11,367 bases of DNA. Source: Candidatus Woesearchaeota archaeon (GTDB lineage: Archaea; Nanobdellota; Nanobdellia; Woesearchaeales; UBA525). Where the stretch lies: NCBI GenBank assembly GCA_023252315.1, contig JAJPEB010000027.1:1-11367 (forward strand), in the 5' to 3' direction. Both the position numbers and the translations under genes were made by a program. Under the pieces are notes generated by a model, which saw nothing but the letters and a program-made list of their open reading frames with translations, was not told the DNA's origin and ran no database searches. This document shows, one piece after another, positions 1 through 5,776 of the stretch. How positions within the stretch are numbered: position 1 is the stretch's first letter; every line of letters starts with the position of its first letter.

Positions 1-61
1 GCTGCGCGAGAGGGAGAGAAAGGGAAAACGGAAAGAGGGAAGGAAGGACGGACGCGAGGGC
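1..61 (-). terminator. Pyrimidine-rich tract after the PRC-barrel gene (candidate terminator)
   Basis: Read on the minus strand, the 60 bases after the PRC-barrel stop codon are almost all C and T with several short T runs. Archaeal RNA polymerase terminates on U-rich RNA, and similar tracts follow other genes in this window, so a terminator is likely. I see no gene here. Confidence 0.4.
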
Positions 62-343
62 CTAGACGATATCCTCTTCGGCCACGACGACGAAGTCCCC
101 GAGCGCGAGCACCGCCGAGAACGGGATGAGCGTCTCGCCGTCCTTTGTCTTCTCGAGGTCCGCCTTCTCCGCGAACGGCGTGATGTTGCGCAGCACGACA
201 TGGATGAGCTCGCCCGTCGTCGCCTCGAACACGACGTCGCCGACCTCGCCGAAGCGCTTGCCCGACTTGCTCACGACCGTCTTGCCTATGATGTGCTTGG
301 AGAAACGCTTCTCCCCCTTGTCCTGCCTCGAATCGTCAGCCAT
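62..343 (-). CDS. Small PRC-barrel domain protein
   Basis: A 93-residue cytoplasmic protein made almost entirely of one PRC-barrel fold. After a charged N-terminus (residues 1-14) come the barrel strands: HIIGKTVVSKSGKRFGEVGDV (about 17-37, with the typical GK-x-V...G-x-x-xGxVxDV pattern), GELIHVVLR (44-52) and IPFSAVLALGDFVVV (73-87). Single-domain PRC-barrel proteins are common in archaea. In haloarchaea some act in cell division with SepF/FtsZ, but nothing here ties this copy to division. I chose the ATG at 343 because GGTG lies six bases before it and the TATA box at 379-388 places the transcript start near 358. An in-frame GTG at 352 would be almost at the transcript 5' end. It is divergent from the 62-aa membrane protein gene, with repeat copy A between them. 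Confidence 0.9.
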   Translation of the reverse strand: MADDSRQDKGEKRFSKHIIGKTVVSKSGKRFGEVGDVVFEATTGELIHVVLRNITPFAEKADLEKTKDGETLIPFSAVLALGDFVVVAEEDIV

Positions 344-378
344 GATGAACACCTATATACGACACCACGCGCCGGGAG

Positions 379-388
379 TATTTAAAGT
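379..388 (-). promoter_or_regulatory. TATA box of the PRC-barrel gene
   Basis: ACTTTAAATA on the minus strand, about 40 bases before the ATG at 343. It predicts a leader of roughly 15 bases, which contains the GGTG ribosome binding site. Confidence 0.7.
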
Positions 389-418
389 TTTTTATGAGGC
401 AACTCCAGGAAAATAGAG

Positions 419-508
419 GGCCGCTGCCTTGGAGTAATCCAGGAGCGCGCCAAGGCGGAGCCGGGCGCGACGTAAAACCTGCGCAAGCATAGGTCCTCCG
501 CAGCGGCC
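419..508 (+). repeat. Copy A of a three-copy structured element (candidate small RNA or mobile repeat)
   Basis: About 90 bases with no ORF of its own. The ends pair over 9 bp (419-427 with 500-508). A CTT bulge (428-430) follows on the 5' side only, then a 4-bp helix GGAG/CTCC (431-434 with 496-499). Inside are two hairpins. One is CGCGCC/GGCGCG (446-451 with 464-469), capped by an inner GGC/GCC stem. The other is ACCT/AGGT (477-480 with 491-494) with a GC/GC continuation and a GCAA tetraloop. The 5' motif CTGCCTTGG (424-432), CAG (440-442) and the 3' motif CCGCAGC are shared with copies B and C. A weak T-rich TATA-like stretch (389-395) lies about 25 bases upstream. I do not recognise the family. 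Confidence 0.7.
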
Positions 509-560
509 GAAGAAGAACCCGTCCAGGAATCGCCGGATTTCCTTACTCCCCCATGACGGA

Positions 561-573
561 AATATTTAAATAT
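561..573 (+). promoter_or_regulatory. TATA box of the 62-aa membrane protein gene
   Basis: A palindromic ATATTTAAATAT (562-573). It predicts a transcript start near 593 and a leader of about 15 bases. An in-frame ATG at 572 lies inside this TATA box and so cannot be the translated start. Confidence 0.75.
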
Positions 574-597
574 GCACAGCGGCACAGCGGCACGCGA

Positions 598-603
598 GAG
601 GTG
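598..603 (+). promoter_or_regulatory. Shine-Dalgarno sequence GAGGTG
   Basis: GAGGTG, complementary to the archaeal 16S rRNA tail, ends four bases before the ATG at 608. It decides that start over the upstream in-frame ATG. Confidence 0.7.
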
Positions 604-607
604 CAGT

Positions 608-796
608 ATGGCAGACCTTCAGACCATCATCCTTGCGATCATCATCGGCACGCTCGCCGCGATCGTCTACAGCCTGCGCGTGCTCGTGCTCATGGAGCGC
701 CGCATCGCGCGCATCGACAAGCACATCGAGATGATGGCCGAGAAGATCGTCCTCGAGGAAGCGAGGATCGAGAAGATGGTCGTCAAGAAGAAGTAG
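608..796 (+). CDS. 62-aa single-pass membrane protein with cytoplasmic amphipathic helix
   Basis: The 62-residue product has one strongly hydrophobic segment (residues 5-28, QTIILAIIIGTLAAIVYSLR region). A charged helix follows (30-60) with regularly spaced I, M, V and L among K, R and E, ending in a lysine run (KKK). It probably sits in the membrane with the C-terminal helix in the cytoplasm, where it could dimerise as a coiled coil or bind the membrane surface. There are no catalytic residues and I do not recognise the family. The start follows from the Shine-Dalgarno at 598-603 and the TATA box at 561-573. Its last 14 bases overlap the 3' end of the convergent 154-aa gene. A T/C-rich tract follows. 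Confidence 0.75.
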   Translation: MADLQTIILAIIIGTLAAIVYSLRVLVLMERRIARIDKHIEMMAEKIVLEEARIEKMVVKKK

Positions 797-1247
797 GCTT
801 TCGCGCTCTTTTCTCCTCCCTTTCTCCCTTGTGCCCGTAGCGCGCTGCGGCCTCTGCGATCGCCTGTATGAATCCCGGCATGTCGCGCGCGCAAGCGGAG
901 AGCCCGGGCACGCCGAGCACGGCTGTGTACCCTTGGAAGAGCGTCCGGTTGTCCCTCTCGATGCCCGAGACGCTGCCCGACGCAGGAGAGTACGTGACGC
1001 ACGAGGCTTCGTTCCCGAAGTCGCTGTCCGGGAGCAGGTCGATGGAGAACCGGTAGGCGGGATCCTCCGCGGTGCCCAGCTCGTCGAGCGAGAACGCCAC
1101 AGAGCCATCGCCGCTGTACGCGTCCGCGCGGGCGCTGCTGCCGAGGATGCGTAGGTACGGCACCTCGAGCGCGTAGGACGCGCGTGGCGCAGGTGTTCCT
1201 CTCCGGGAGGGCTCTACGAGCTTCCATTCCAGGCCGTCGAGGTCCAT
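783..1247 (-). CDS. Uncharacterised 154-aa protein
   Basis: A soluble-looking 154-residue protein with no signal peptide or membrane segment. I do not recognise it. The first 110 residues alternate short hydrophobic and polar stretches, which suggests beta strands (ASYALEVPYLRIL 23-35, SVAFSLDEL 49-57, AYRFSIDLLPDSDFGNEASCVTY split across 64-86). Residues 123-137 (MPGFIQAIAEAAARY) look like an amphipathic helix. The highly charged tail (GHKGEREEKRARK) is the antisense of the neighbour's last codons and T-rich 3' tract. The start ATG lies 25 bases from the TATA centre, so the mRNA is predicted to be leaderless. It overlaps the convergent 62-aa gene by 14 bases. Confidence 0.75.
   Translation of the reverse strand: MDLDGLEWKLVEPSRRGTPAPRASYALEVPYLRILGSSARADAYSGDGSVAFSLDELGTAEDPAYRFSIDLLPDSDFGNEASCVTYSPASGSVSGIERDNRTLFQGYTAVLGVPGLSACARDMPGFIQAIAEAAARYGHKGEREEKRARKPTSS
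799..830 (+). terminator. T/C-rich tract after the 62-aa gene (candidate terminator)
   Basis: Three bases after the TAG at 794-796 begins a pyrimidine-rich stretch with repeated T runs (CTCTTTTCTCC, CCTTTCTCCC). It fits U-rich archaeal termination, and it lies inside the coding end of the convergent gene. Confidence 0.45.
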
Positions 1248-1279
1248 AGTTACTTAGAAGTAGTTACTTTTTATAAGAG
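1248..1279 (-). promoter_or_regulatory. TATA box (1266-1279) plus AGTTACT direct repeat
   Basis: On the minus strand CTCTTATAAAAAGT supplies a TATA box centred 25 bases from the ATG at 1247. Between it and the start codon AGTTACT (plus-strand reading) occurs twice, at 1248-1254 and 1262-1268, a 14-base period. The repeats cover the TATA edge and the transcription start, a natural place for a repressor, but regulator binding is only inferred. Confidence 0.6.
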
Positions 1280-1355
1280 TTTGCGTGCGCGAGAAGAGGC
1301 TCATGCCTGCGAGGCTGCCGCGAGCGCCGTTGCGCATTCTCCCCTCGGCGTTCAT

Positions 1356-2303
1356 TCACCCATGCGGGCGCCCGACAGGCTGGAGCCTGTACGAGAACCC
1401 CGTCCTCATGAACTCGAGCTGCCCGGGGCTCATGCGCACCCCCGCCACGCCGCCGTCGCGCACGCGCTCCCCGAATCTCGTCGAGGGGCGCTCGCCGAGC
1501 GCCTCGAGCCCCCACTCCGCCTTGATCGCGGACGTGACCGTGAGCCGCGAGAGCGTCCCCGCCGCCTCGTCCGCGAGCGCGAGCCGGGTCACGTGCGAGT
1601 AGCATGCCGCGGCGCGCTCGCCCATGCCCCGCAGCGCGTCCCCGAGATGGACATACGCAGGGGCGAAGCCCGTTCCGTTGCGCGCCACGGCGGCACGCAG
1701 GGCCTCGCGCGCCTGCGCGTACTCCTGCAGCTTGACGAGCGCGAAGCCCCTGAAGTTGTATCCGAGCGCGAGGTCCGGATCGATCTCGAGCGAGCGGTCC
1801 AGGTGGGGAAGCGCGTGCGAGACGCACTCCCCCGTCTCCCTTCCCTCCCCCCGGGCCGCATGGTAGCCTGCGAGCCTGAGCAGCGTGTAGCCGAGCCGCA
1901 TGCGCGAGTTCGCCGCGTCCTCGACGCCGATCGACGAGATGAAGTCCTCCCTCGCGCTGCGCAGGAGCGATTCCGCCACCTGCATGTCGCCCGCCTCGTG
2001 GACCCATTCGCCGAGGCCGAGCTGCGCCATCCCCTTGCCGAAATGCGCGCCCGCCCGGTACGAGGCGCCGAGCGAGGGAAGCGCGAGCGCGTCGTGGAAT
2101 GCCCGTATCGCCTCGGGATAGCGGTCGCGCAGCCCATAGTCCCTCGCGAGCAGGAACGACGCCTGCCCGAGCACGAACCGGGATCCCGCGTCGCTCTCGC
2201 TGCCGACGCGCGCGACGACATCCTCCAGAAGGCTCACCGCTGCGTCCCTCCCCATTCGCGCCGCAGCGTCGATGTCCCCGAGGAATCGCGCGGGATCTCC
2301 CAT
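1356..2303 (-). CDS. TPR-repeat protein
   Basis: A 315-residue helical repeat protein without signal peptide or membrane segment, probably a cytoplasmic protein-interaction scaffold. The clearest tetratricopeptide units are at about 44-77 (GQASFLLARDYGLRD..YPEAIRAFHDAL) and 174-208 (LALGYNFRGFALVKLQEYAQ..ALRAAV), followed by 216-242 (AYVHLGDALRGMGERAAAC). All show the W/Y-x-x-L/F-G...Y...A-x-x-x-F/Y/L...A pattern. Weaker repeats probably fill 84-170. The last 65 residues are not TPR-like and include a Gly/Arg-rich part. No enzymatic motif is present and the partner is unknown. The ATG is 27 bases from the TATA centre, so it is leaderless. It lies downstream of the GNAT gene but has its own promoter. 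Confidence 0.85.
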   Translation of the reverse strand: MGDPARFLGDIDAAARMGRDAAVSLLEDVVARVGSESDAGSRFVLGQASFLLARDYGLRDRYPEAIRAFHDALALPSLGASYRAGAHFGKGMAQLGLGEWVHEAGDMQVAESLLRSAREDFISSIGVEDAANSRMRLGYTLLRLAGYHAARGEGRETGECVSHALPHLDRSLEIDPDLALGYNFRGFALVKLQEYAQAREALRAAVARNGTGFAPAYVHLGDALRGMGERAAACYSHVTRLALADEAAGTLSRLTVTSAIKAEWGLEALGERPSTRFGERVRDGGVAGVRMSPGQLEFMRTGFSYRLQPVGRPHG

Positions 2304-2326
2304 GGAGCGGGGGTGGGGGGACGCGC

Positions 2327-2333
2327 TAATAAT
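2327..2333 (-). promoter_or_regulatory. TATA box of the TPR gene
   Basis: ATTATTA on the minus strand, centred 27 bases before the ATG at 2303. The 2304-2455 gap holds this promoter and otherwise nothing I can identify. Confidence 0.55.
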
Positions 2334-2455
2334 CCTTCTCCTCGGGAGCCATGTGGGGGCCCGGCAGGCATTCGATCATGCGATCGCCGCGAGCCATCAG
2401 GAGACGCCCGCCCAAGGCACGGGGAGAAGACACGCCTCGATCGCGCAGCAAGGCG

Positions 2456-2893
2456 CTACAGCCGCTTGCACAGCGACGTCCCTACGATCCAGTTGACGAG
2501 GCCCTGATTGTAGACGTGCGGGTGCGCGCGCAGCCGGCGAAGGTCCTCGCCGCGCGGGCGGCGGTAGCCTCGCTCGTGCCAGAAGCGCGCGTTCTCGCAG
2601 AAGCCGATGACGACGAGATCGACGCCGGCGTCCCTGCACAGCTCCTCGCGCGCGTCCACGAGCCTGCTGCCCGTGCCGCCGCCGCGCACGTCAGGATGCA
2701 GGCGGATCGAGCCGTCGTAGCTCATGCCGATCCCGGGCTGAAGGGAGAACTTCTGGAGCGCGTTCGGGATGACGTATCCTGGCACGAGATAGCGGATAGC
2801 CGTCGCGCCGCGCTCGCACTGCTCGACGCTGAGCAGCCCCGGATCGAATCCTCGCGCAGCGTATATTTCGCGCGCTCGTGCAGCGATGTCCAT
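2456..2893 (-). CDS. GNAT-family N-acetyltransferase
   Basis: A 145-residue protein of the Gcn5-related acetyltransferase superfamily, which transfers acetyl from acetyl-CoA to an amine. The acetyl-CoA pyrophosphate-binding motif A is visible as IRLHPDVRGGGTGSRLV (about 63-79), with the R-x-x-G-x-G loop at 70-76. It is followed by the helix EELCRDAG and strand VDLVVIGF (91-98). Motif B is NARFWHERGYRR (101-112). The N-terminal 60 residues are shorter and more divergent, so the substrate cannot be predicted. The ATG is 25 bases from its TATA centre (leaderless). It lies 30 bases downstream of hjc but is separately promoted. Confidence 0.8.
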   Translation of the reverse strand: MDIAARAREIYAARGFDPGLLSVEQCERGATAIRYLVPGYVIPNALQKFSLQPGIGMSYDGSIRLHPDVRGGGTGSRLVDAREELCRDAGVDLVVIGFCENARFWHERGYRRPRGEDLRRLRAHPHVYNQGLVNWIVGTSLCKRL

Positions 2894-2913
2894 GGGGGCG
2901 GGACTGCGGCGCA

Positions 2914-2922
2914 GGATAAAAC
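2914..2922 (-). promoter_or_regulatory. TATA box of the GNAT gene, abutting the hjc stop
   Basis: CGTTTTATCC-type box on the minus strand, centred 25 bases before the ATG at 2893. It begins right after the hjc stop codon (2924-2926). Confidence 0.6.
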
Positions 2923-2923
2923 G

Positions 2924-3322
2924 CTATCGGACCAGCTCCTCGAACGTGAGCCCCTTGCGCTGCGCGTCCTCGTGCGTCACGACGTAGCTCGCGGCAGTCC
3001 TGCGCGCGTCCTCTGGCGAGACGAAGCGCCAGCCGCGGCGCAGGAACTTGACGCCGAGCCAGCACTCGCAGCCGAAGCGCCTGCAGAAGAAGAGCAGCTC
3101 GTCCACCTCGCGGTGGCTGAAGTACTTCGCATCGTCCTTCGTGAGCTTGCACTCGACGCCGATCTTGCGCGCGGCGTTGCCCGCGATCACGTCCGGCAGC
3201 TCGTGCTGGAGCGCGCCTGATGCCGGAGCGCGGAACGCCGCCCAGCCCGCGTCCCAGAACATGTGCACGAGCTCGCGCTCCGCGACCGAGCCGCGCGCCT
3301 TGTGGGTGCGGTTGGAGGGCAT
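2924..3322 (-). CDS. hjc: Archaeal Holliday junction resolvase Hjc
   Basis: A 132-residue member of the archaeal Hjc resolvases, which cut four-way DNA junctions made during recombination and fork repair. The PD-(D/E)XK-like active site is visible. Residues include the N-terminal G11-S-V-A-E-R-E-L (E15), a serine in the APASGA stretch (S35), D44 in LPDVIAG, and E57-C-K59 in IGVECKLTKDD. The length fits the family (about 120-145). The reading frame stays open upstream, but the TATA box at 3345-3353 is centred 27 bases from the ATG at 3322 and only 12 from the in-frame ATG at 3337, so 3322 is chosen (leaderless). The family normally acts as a dimer and can interact with PCNA; I see no PIP box here. 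Confidence 0.93.
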   Translation of the reverse strand: MPSNRTHKARGSVAERELVHMFWDAGWAAFRAPASGALQHELPDVIAGNAARKIGVECKLTKDDAKYFSHREVDELLFFCRRFGCECWLGVKFLRRGWRFVSPEDARRTAASYVVTHEDAQRKGLTFEELVR

Positions 3323-3344
3323 GGTCCTGGCCTGCATCGCCTGC

Positions 3345-3353
3345 GTTATAAAC
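3345..3353 (-). promoter_or_regulatory. TATA box of hjc
   Basis: GTTTATAAC on the minus strand, centred 27 bases before the chosen ATG. This spacing decides between two in-frame ATGs. Confidence 0.65.
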
Positions 3354-3366
3354 GTGGCGGGTGCCC

Positions 3367-4245
3367 CTAGCTGCGCATGACGCCGAGCATGCCGTAGCCG
3401 AGGGTGCCGCTCAGGCCGTGCGTGTTCGCGAATCGCGTGGAGTAGATCGCCCCTCCCGTCGCGGCCTGCAGCGGCCCGAGCGCGTAGGTGTCGATGCGCG
3501 CATCCGATATCCGGTCCTTGCCGATGCCGTACGCCGCCAGGTCGAGCGCGATCGCCCGCTGGAGATCGAGCGTCAGCGGTTGCCTGCGCGGCGTCTTGAT
3601 GACGCCGCTCTCCACCCACTCGCCCGCCCTCGCGAGGCAGAGCGCATCGTAGACGAGGCTGTCCTTCCTGATGCTCGGCGGCACGAACGCATGCACGGAC
3701 GCGAGGTCCTCGCCGTCAGCGGCGACCGTATCCAGATAGGCGGAGACGATACCGCAATCGAGCTGCGATTTGCCCGCGTGCAGGATGCCGACGCTCCTCG
3801 TTCCCACGAGCACGATCTGCGGGCAGTCGCTGTGCACCGCGGTGAGCAGCATCCCCGCGTCAAGGGTGTAGATGCCGTCCGCCCCAGGCGTGCGGCACCT
3901 GGGAACGTCGTCGTACCCTTCGTACTCGTGCGCGTTCTGCGCGCTGATGCGCAGCACCTGCGGGACGCCGGGGTTCTGCATCACGTAGCGCGCCCTCTGG
4001 CCTGCGAGCGCTCCGGCGAACGCGCGCTGGTCCTCGAGGGCGCGCTCTTTCTCGTGCGGCCATGCGAGGCCTACGCAATGGTTGCGGGAGGGAAGCGCGA
4101 ACGTGACGCCGTGGGAGACGCGGGGAAAGCGCCTCTCGAGCAGCCTCGAGCGCAGGACGCCATCCTCGAGCCGGAGATGGCGCCCTACCAGCTCCTCGAG
4201 TGCCTGCGAGGGATCCTGCAGCTGGAGGGGGCGCGTCCTTCCCAT
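3367..4245 (-). CDS. Laccase-domain (YfiH/Cu-oxidase_4-like) protein, divergent
   Basis: A 292-residue product resembling the multicopper-polyphenol-oxidase/YfiH family, whose members (including human LACC1) act on purine nucleosides. The family framework is visible: SAQNAH (101-106) where the family has a Q-x-H segment, DGIYT (123-127), AVHSDCP (136-142) for the usual T-A-D-C-P, and VGILHAGK (152-159) for HAGWRG. So H106, C141 and H156 could form the metal site. It departs from the family in lacking the W-R-G after HAG and in a degenerate C-terminus (YSTRFANTHGLSGTLG, without the CT...YSYRR pattern). Chemistry may therefore differ. The ATG at 4245 lies 26 bases from a weak TATA (4267-4275); ATG 4272 is an alternative. 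Divergent from the histone gene. Confidence 0.72.
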   Translation of the reverse strand: MGRTRPLQLQDPSQALEELVGRHLRLEDGVLRSRLLERRFPRVSHGVTFALPSRNHCVGLAWPHEKERALEDQRAFAGALAGQRARYVMQNPGVPQVLRISAQNAHEYEGYDDVPRCRTPGADGIYTLDAGMLLTAVHSDCPQIVLVGTRSVGILHAGKSQLDCGIVSAYLDTVAADGEDLASVHAFVPPSIRKDSLVYDALCLARAGEWVESGVIKTPRRQPLTLDLQRAIALDLAAYGIGKDRISDARIDTYALGPLQAATGGAIYSTRFANTHGLSGTLGYGMLGVMRS

Positions 4246-4266
4246 CGGCTGCGGGAGCCTGCCGCG

Positions 4267-4275
4267 ATTCATAAG
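4267..4275 (-). promoter_or_regulatory. Weak TATA-like box of the laccase-domain gene
   Basis: CTTATGAAT on the minus strand, centred 26 bases before the ATG at 4245. It is weaker than the other boxes, and its ATG is the alternative start codon (4272). Confidence 0.35.
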
Positions 4276-4308
4276 CGCTGCGCCGCGGCGCGCGACCCCA
4301 CGGCAAGG

Positions 4309-4317
4309 CATAAAAGG
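4309..4317 (+). promoter_or_regulatory. TATA box of the histone gene
   Basis: CATAAAAGG, centred 26 bases before the histone ATG. Predicts a leaderless mRNA. Confidence 0.7.
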
Positions 4318-4338
4318 CGCGCATCCTCTCGACGGCCC

Positions 4339-4548
4339 ATGGACGACAACGACCTCTCGCTCGCCGCGATGGAGCGCCTCTTGCGCAAGGGAGGGGCGAA
4401 GCGCGTCGGCGAGGACGCGAAGGAGGCGCTGCGCGAGGTCATGGAGGACCGCGCGCTCGAGATCGCGAAGCACGCGGCGCAGCTCGCGAAGCACGCGAAC
4501 CGCAGGACCGTGATGGCGTCCGACGTGCGCATGGCCGGCAGGAGATAG
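4339..4548 (+). CDS. Archaeal histone (HMf family)
   Basis: A 69-residue protein, the usual length of tail-less archaeal histones, covering a complete histone fold. Helix 1 is LSLAAMERLLRKGG (6-19). Loop 1 is AKRV (20-23), where the family contacts DNA. The long helix 2 is EDAKEALREVMEDRALEIAKHAAQLAKHA (25-53). Loop 2 is NRRTV (54-58) and helix 3 is MASDVRMAGRR (59-69). Such histones dimerise and wrap DNA, and can stack into longer filaments. The gene is leaderless by TATA spacing. It is divergent from the laccase-domain gene and convergent with RNase Z, 34 bases apart. Upstream in-frame open sequence is just the antisense of the neighbour and is excluded by the promoter. Confidence 0.96.
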   Translation: MDDNDLSLAAMERLLRKGGAKRVGEDAKEALREVMEDRALEIAKHAAQLAKHANRRTVMASDVRMAGRR

Positions 4549-4582
4549 CGAGAACGCGCTCGTGCGCGCCGCCGCAGCGAAT

Positions 4583-5485
4583 CTACAGCGTGATCTTCAT
4601 GAGGTCGAACGCCGCTTCCGCGCCGGGGAACACCTCGCGCGCCTGCTCGACGAGATGCGACACCACGGGATAGCGCTGCGAGAAGTGCGTGAGCAGCAGC
4701 CGCTTCGCCTCGGCGTCCGCGGCCACGTGCGCGGCCTTGCGCGCGGTCATGTGGCGGAACTCACGGGACTTCTCGTCTTCCTCGTCCGAGAACGTGGACT
4801 CGCACACGAGCAGGTCCGCGAACCTCGCGATGCGCACGAGGTTCGGGTGCGGCTGCGTGTCGGGGATGAAGACGACGCGCTTGCCCGCGACGCGGTACGT
4901 CACGTCCTGCGGCGCGACCCTCTTGCCCGCGACCTCGACGGCCTCGCCGCGCTGCAGCCTGCCGATGAGCGGTCCCTGCGAGATCCCGAGGCGCTTGCAC
5001 GCCGCCATGTCGACGCGCACCTTCTCCTTCTCCTGCCACGCGTACGCGAGGCACGGGATGCCGTGGTCGGCGGGGATGCACGTGACCTGGTAGCGGTCGT
5101 TCTCGACCACGACGAGCTCGTCCTTGGGGCTGAGCTCCTCGACCTCGATCGGGAACTTGCTCTCGAAGATCGTCGCGTCCATGAGCGCCCCGAAGCGCCG
5201 CTTTGTCTCGCGCGGGCCGTAGACATGGAGCGTGCCCTCGTAGCCGGAGTTGCCGATCGTCTGGACGAGCCCCACGAGCCCCGCGACGTGGTCGCCGTGC
5301 CAGTGCGTGATGAAGATGCGCCGCACCTTCGCGCGCGAGATGCCCGCGACGTTCATCTGCCGCTGCGTGCCCTCGCCGCAGTCGAAGAGCATGCCCTCGC
5401 CGTCGTACTCCAGGTAGAACGCCTGCACGTTGCGCTCCTTCGTCGGCACCATGCTCGCCGTGCCCAGGATCGTGATCTCGACCAT
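4583..5485 (-). CDS. rnz: Ribonuclease Z (tRNA 3' endonuclease)
   Basis: A 300-residue short-form RNase Z, a zinc metallo-beta-lactamase-fold enzyme that cleaves precursor tRNA at the 3' end before CCA addition. Metal ligands are all present: THWHGDH (60-66), PADHG with H141, FIPDT with D209, and THFSQRY with H267. HMTA (245-248) supplies another conserved histidine. The family's flexible-arm substrate region is seen around 150-185, including GPLIGRLQRGEAV. The N-terminus (ITILGTA...) and FDCGEGTQRQ (34-43) are canonical. The ATG at 5485 lies 27 bases from its TATA box, so the transcript is leaderless. Length and motifs are complete. Confidence 0.97.
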   Translation of the reverse strand: MVEITILGTASMVPTKERNVQAFYLEYDGEGMLFDCGEGTQRQMNVAGISRAKVRRIFITHWHGDHVAGLVGLVQTIGNSGYEGTLHVYGPRETKRRFGALMDATIFESKFPIEVEELSPKDELVVVENDRYQVTCIPADHGIPCLAYAWQEKEKVRVDMAACKRLGISQGPLIGRLQRGEAVEVAGKRVAPQDVTYRVAGKRVVFIPDTQPHPNLVRIARFADLLVCESTFSDEEDEKSREFRHMTARKAAHVAADAEAKRLLLTHFSQRYPVVSHLVEQAREVFPGAEAAFDLMKITL

Positions 5486-5506
5486 GGTGCGCGGGCTCAG
5501 AGGCCG

Positions 5507-5516
5507 GTTTAAAAAT
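5507..5516 (-). promoter_or_regulatory. TATA box of rnz
   Basis: ATTTTTAAAC on the minus strand, centred about 27 bases from the ATG. Confidence 0.7.
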
Positions 5517-5561
5517 GTTCATGTGATCCTAGAGCTATCGTCAATCCTCTAAAGTGCACGA

Positions 5562-5759
5562 GCGCTGCCTTGGAGCAGAACAGATTTCCGGCCGATTCGC
5601 TCGAAAACTCGGAGTTTCCGGCGCGCTGGAGATTTCAAATCTCCATCGCATGCAGGCAGGAAATCGCAGATGCCGCGAGGGACCCGCGGAAATCATTGAG
5701 ATTTCCGAGGTGCCGGGAACTCGCAAGTTCCCGAGCAGAGCGGCAGGTCTCCGCAGCGC
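5562..5759 (+). repeat. Copy B of the structured element, with extra internal hairpins
   Basis: A 198-base non-coding element, the long version of copies A and C. The terminal helix is 7 bp (5562-5568 with 5753-5759), then the CTT bulge (5569-5571) and GGAG/CTCC (5572-5575 with 5749-5752). CTGCCTTGG is at 5565-5573 and CAG at 5581-5583. Inside, GATTTCC (5583-5589) can pair with GGAAATC (5659-5665). Further hairpins are AAACT/AGTTT (5605-5617), the 17-base palindrome at 5628-5644, CCGCG/CGCGG (5673-5689), CGGAAATC/GATTTCCG (5687-5707) and CGGGAACT/AGTTCCCG (5714-5733). The segment 5651-5677 aligns with 10722-10748 of copy C, so B looks like C with insertions. I see no clear promoter. Together with the rnz promoter it fills the 5486-5776 gap. 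Confidence 0.72.
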
Positions 5760-5776
5760 GTAAAGAACACACGAGT

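Noticed and set aside
431..499. Kink-turn at the CTT bulge
   Set aside because: A three-base bulge is right for a kink-turn, but the following GGAG/CTCC pairs are Watson-Crick; the sheared G-A pairs needed are absent.
420..507. tRNA or C/D-box guide RNA
   Set aside because: No GGTTCGANTCC arm, no acceptor/CCA geometry, and no RTGATGA...CTGA box pair.
419..508. Insertion-sequence-derived element with target site duplication
   Set aside because: I found no matching short direct repeats outside the ends of any of the three copies. Mobility stays possible but unsupported.
566..1108. 180-codon minus-strand frame over the 62-aa gene
   Set aside because: Overlaps a better-supported gene and the TATA box; no similarity seen.
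2304..2455. A small gene between the TPR and GNAT genes
   Set aside because: No frame with a promoter, start and plausible composition; only the TPR promoter is visible.
3361..4338. Long in-frame extension upstream of the histone
   Set aside because: Antisense of the laccase-domain gene. The TATA box at 4309-4317 and the normal 69-residue length fix the histone start.
4562..5512. 316-codon plus-strand open frame opposite RNase Z
   Set aside because: Arg/Ala/Leu-rich antisense of a certain gene; long shadow frames are expected at this GC content, and there is no promoter.
5562..5759. CRISPR array, because of repeated palindromic words
   Set aside because: No regular repeat-spacer units and no equal spacing; the palindromes are different hairpins within one element.
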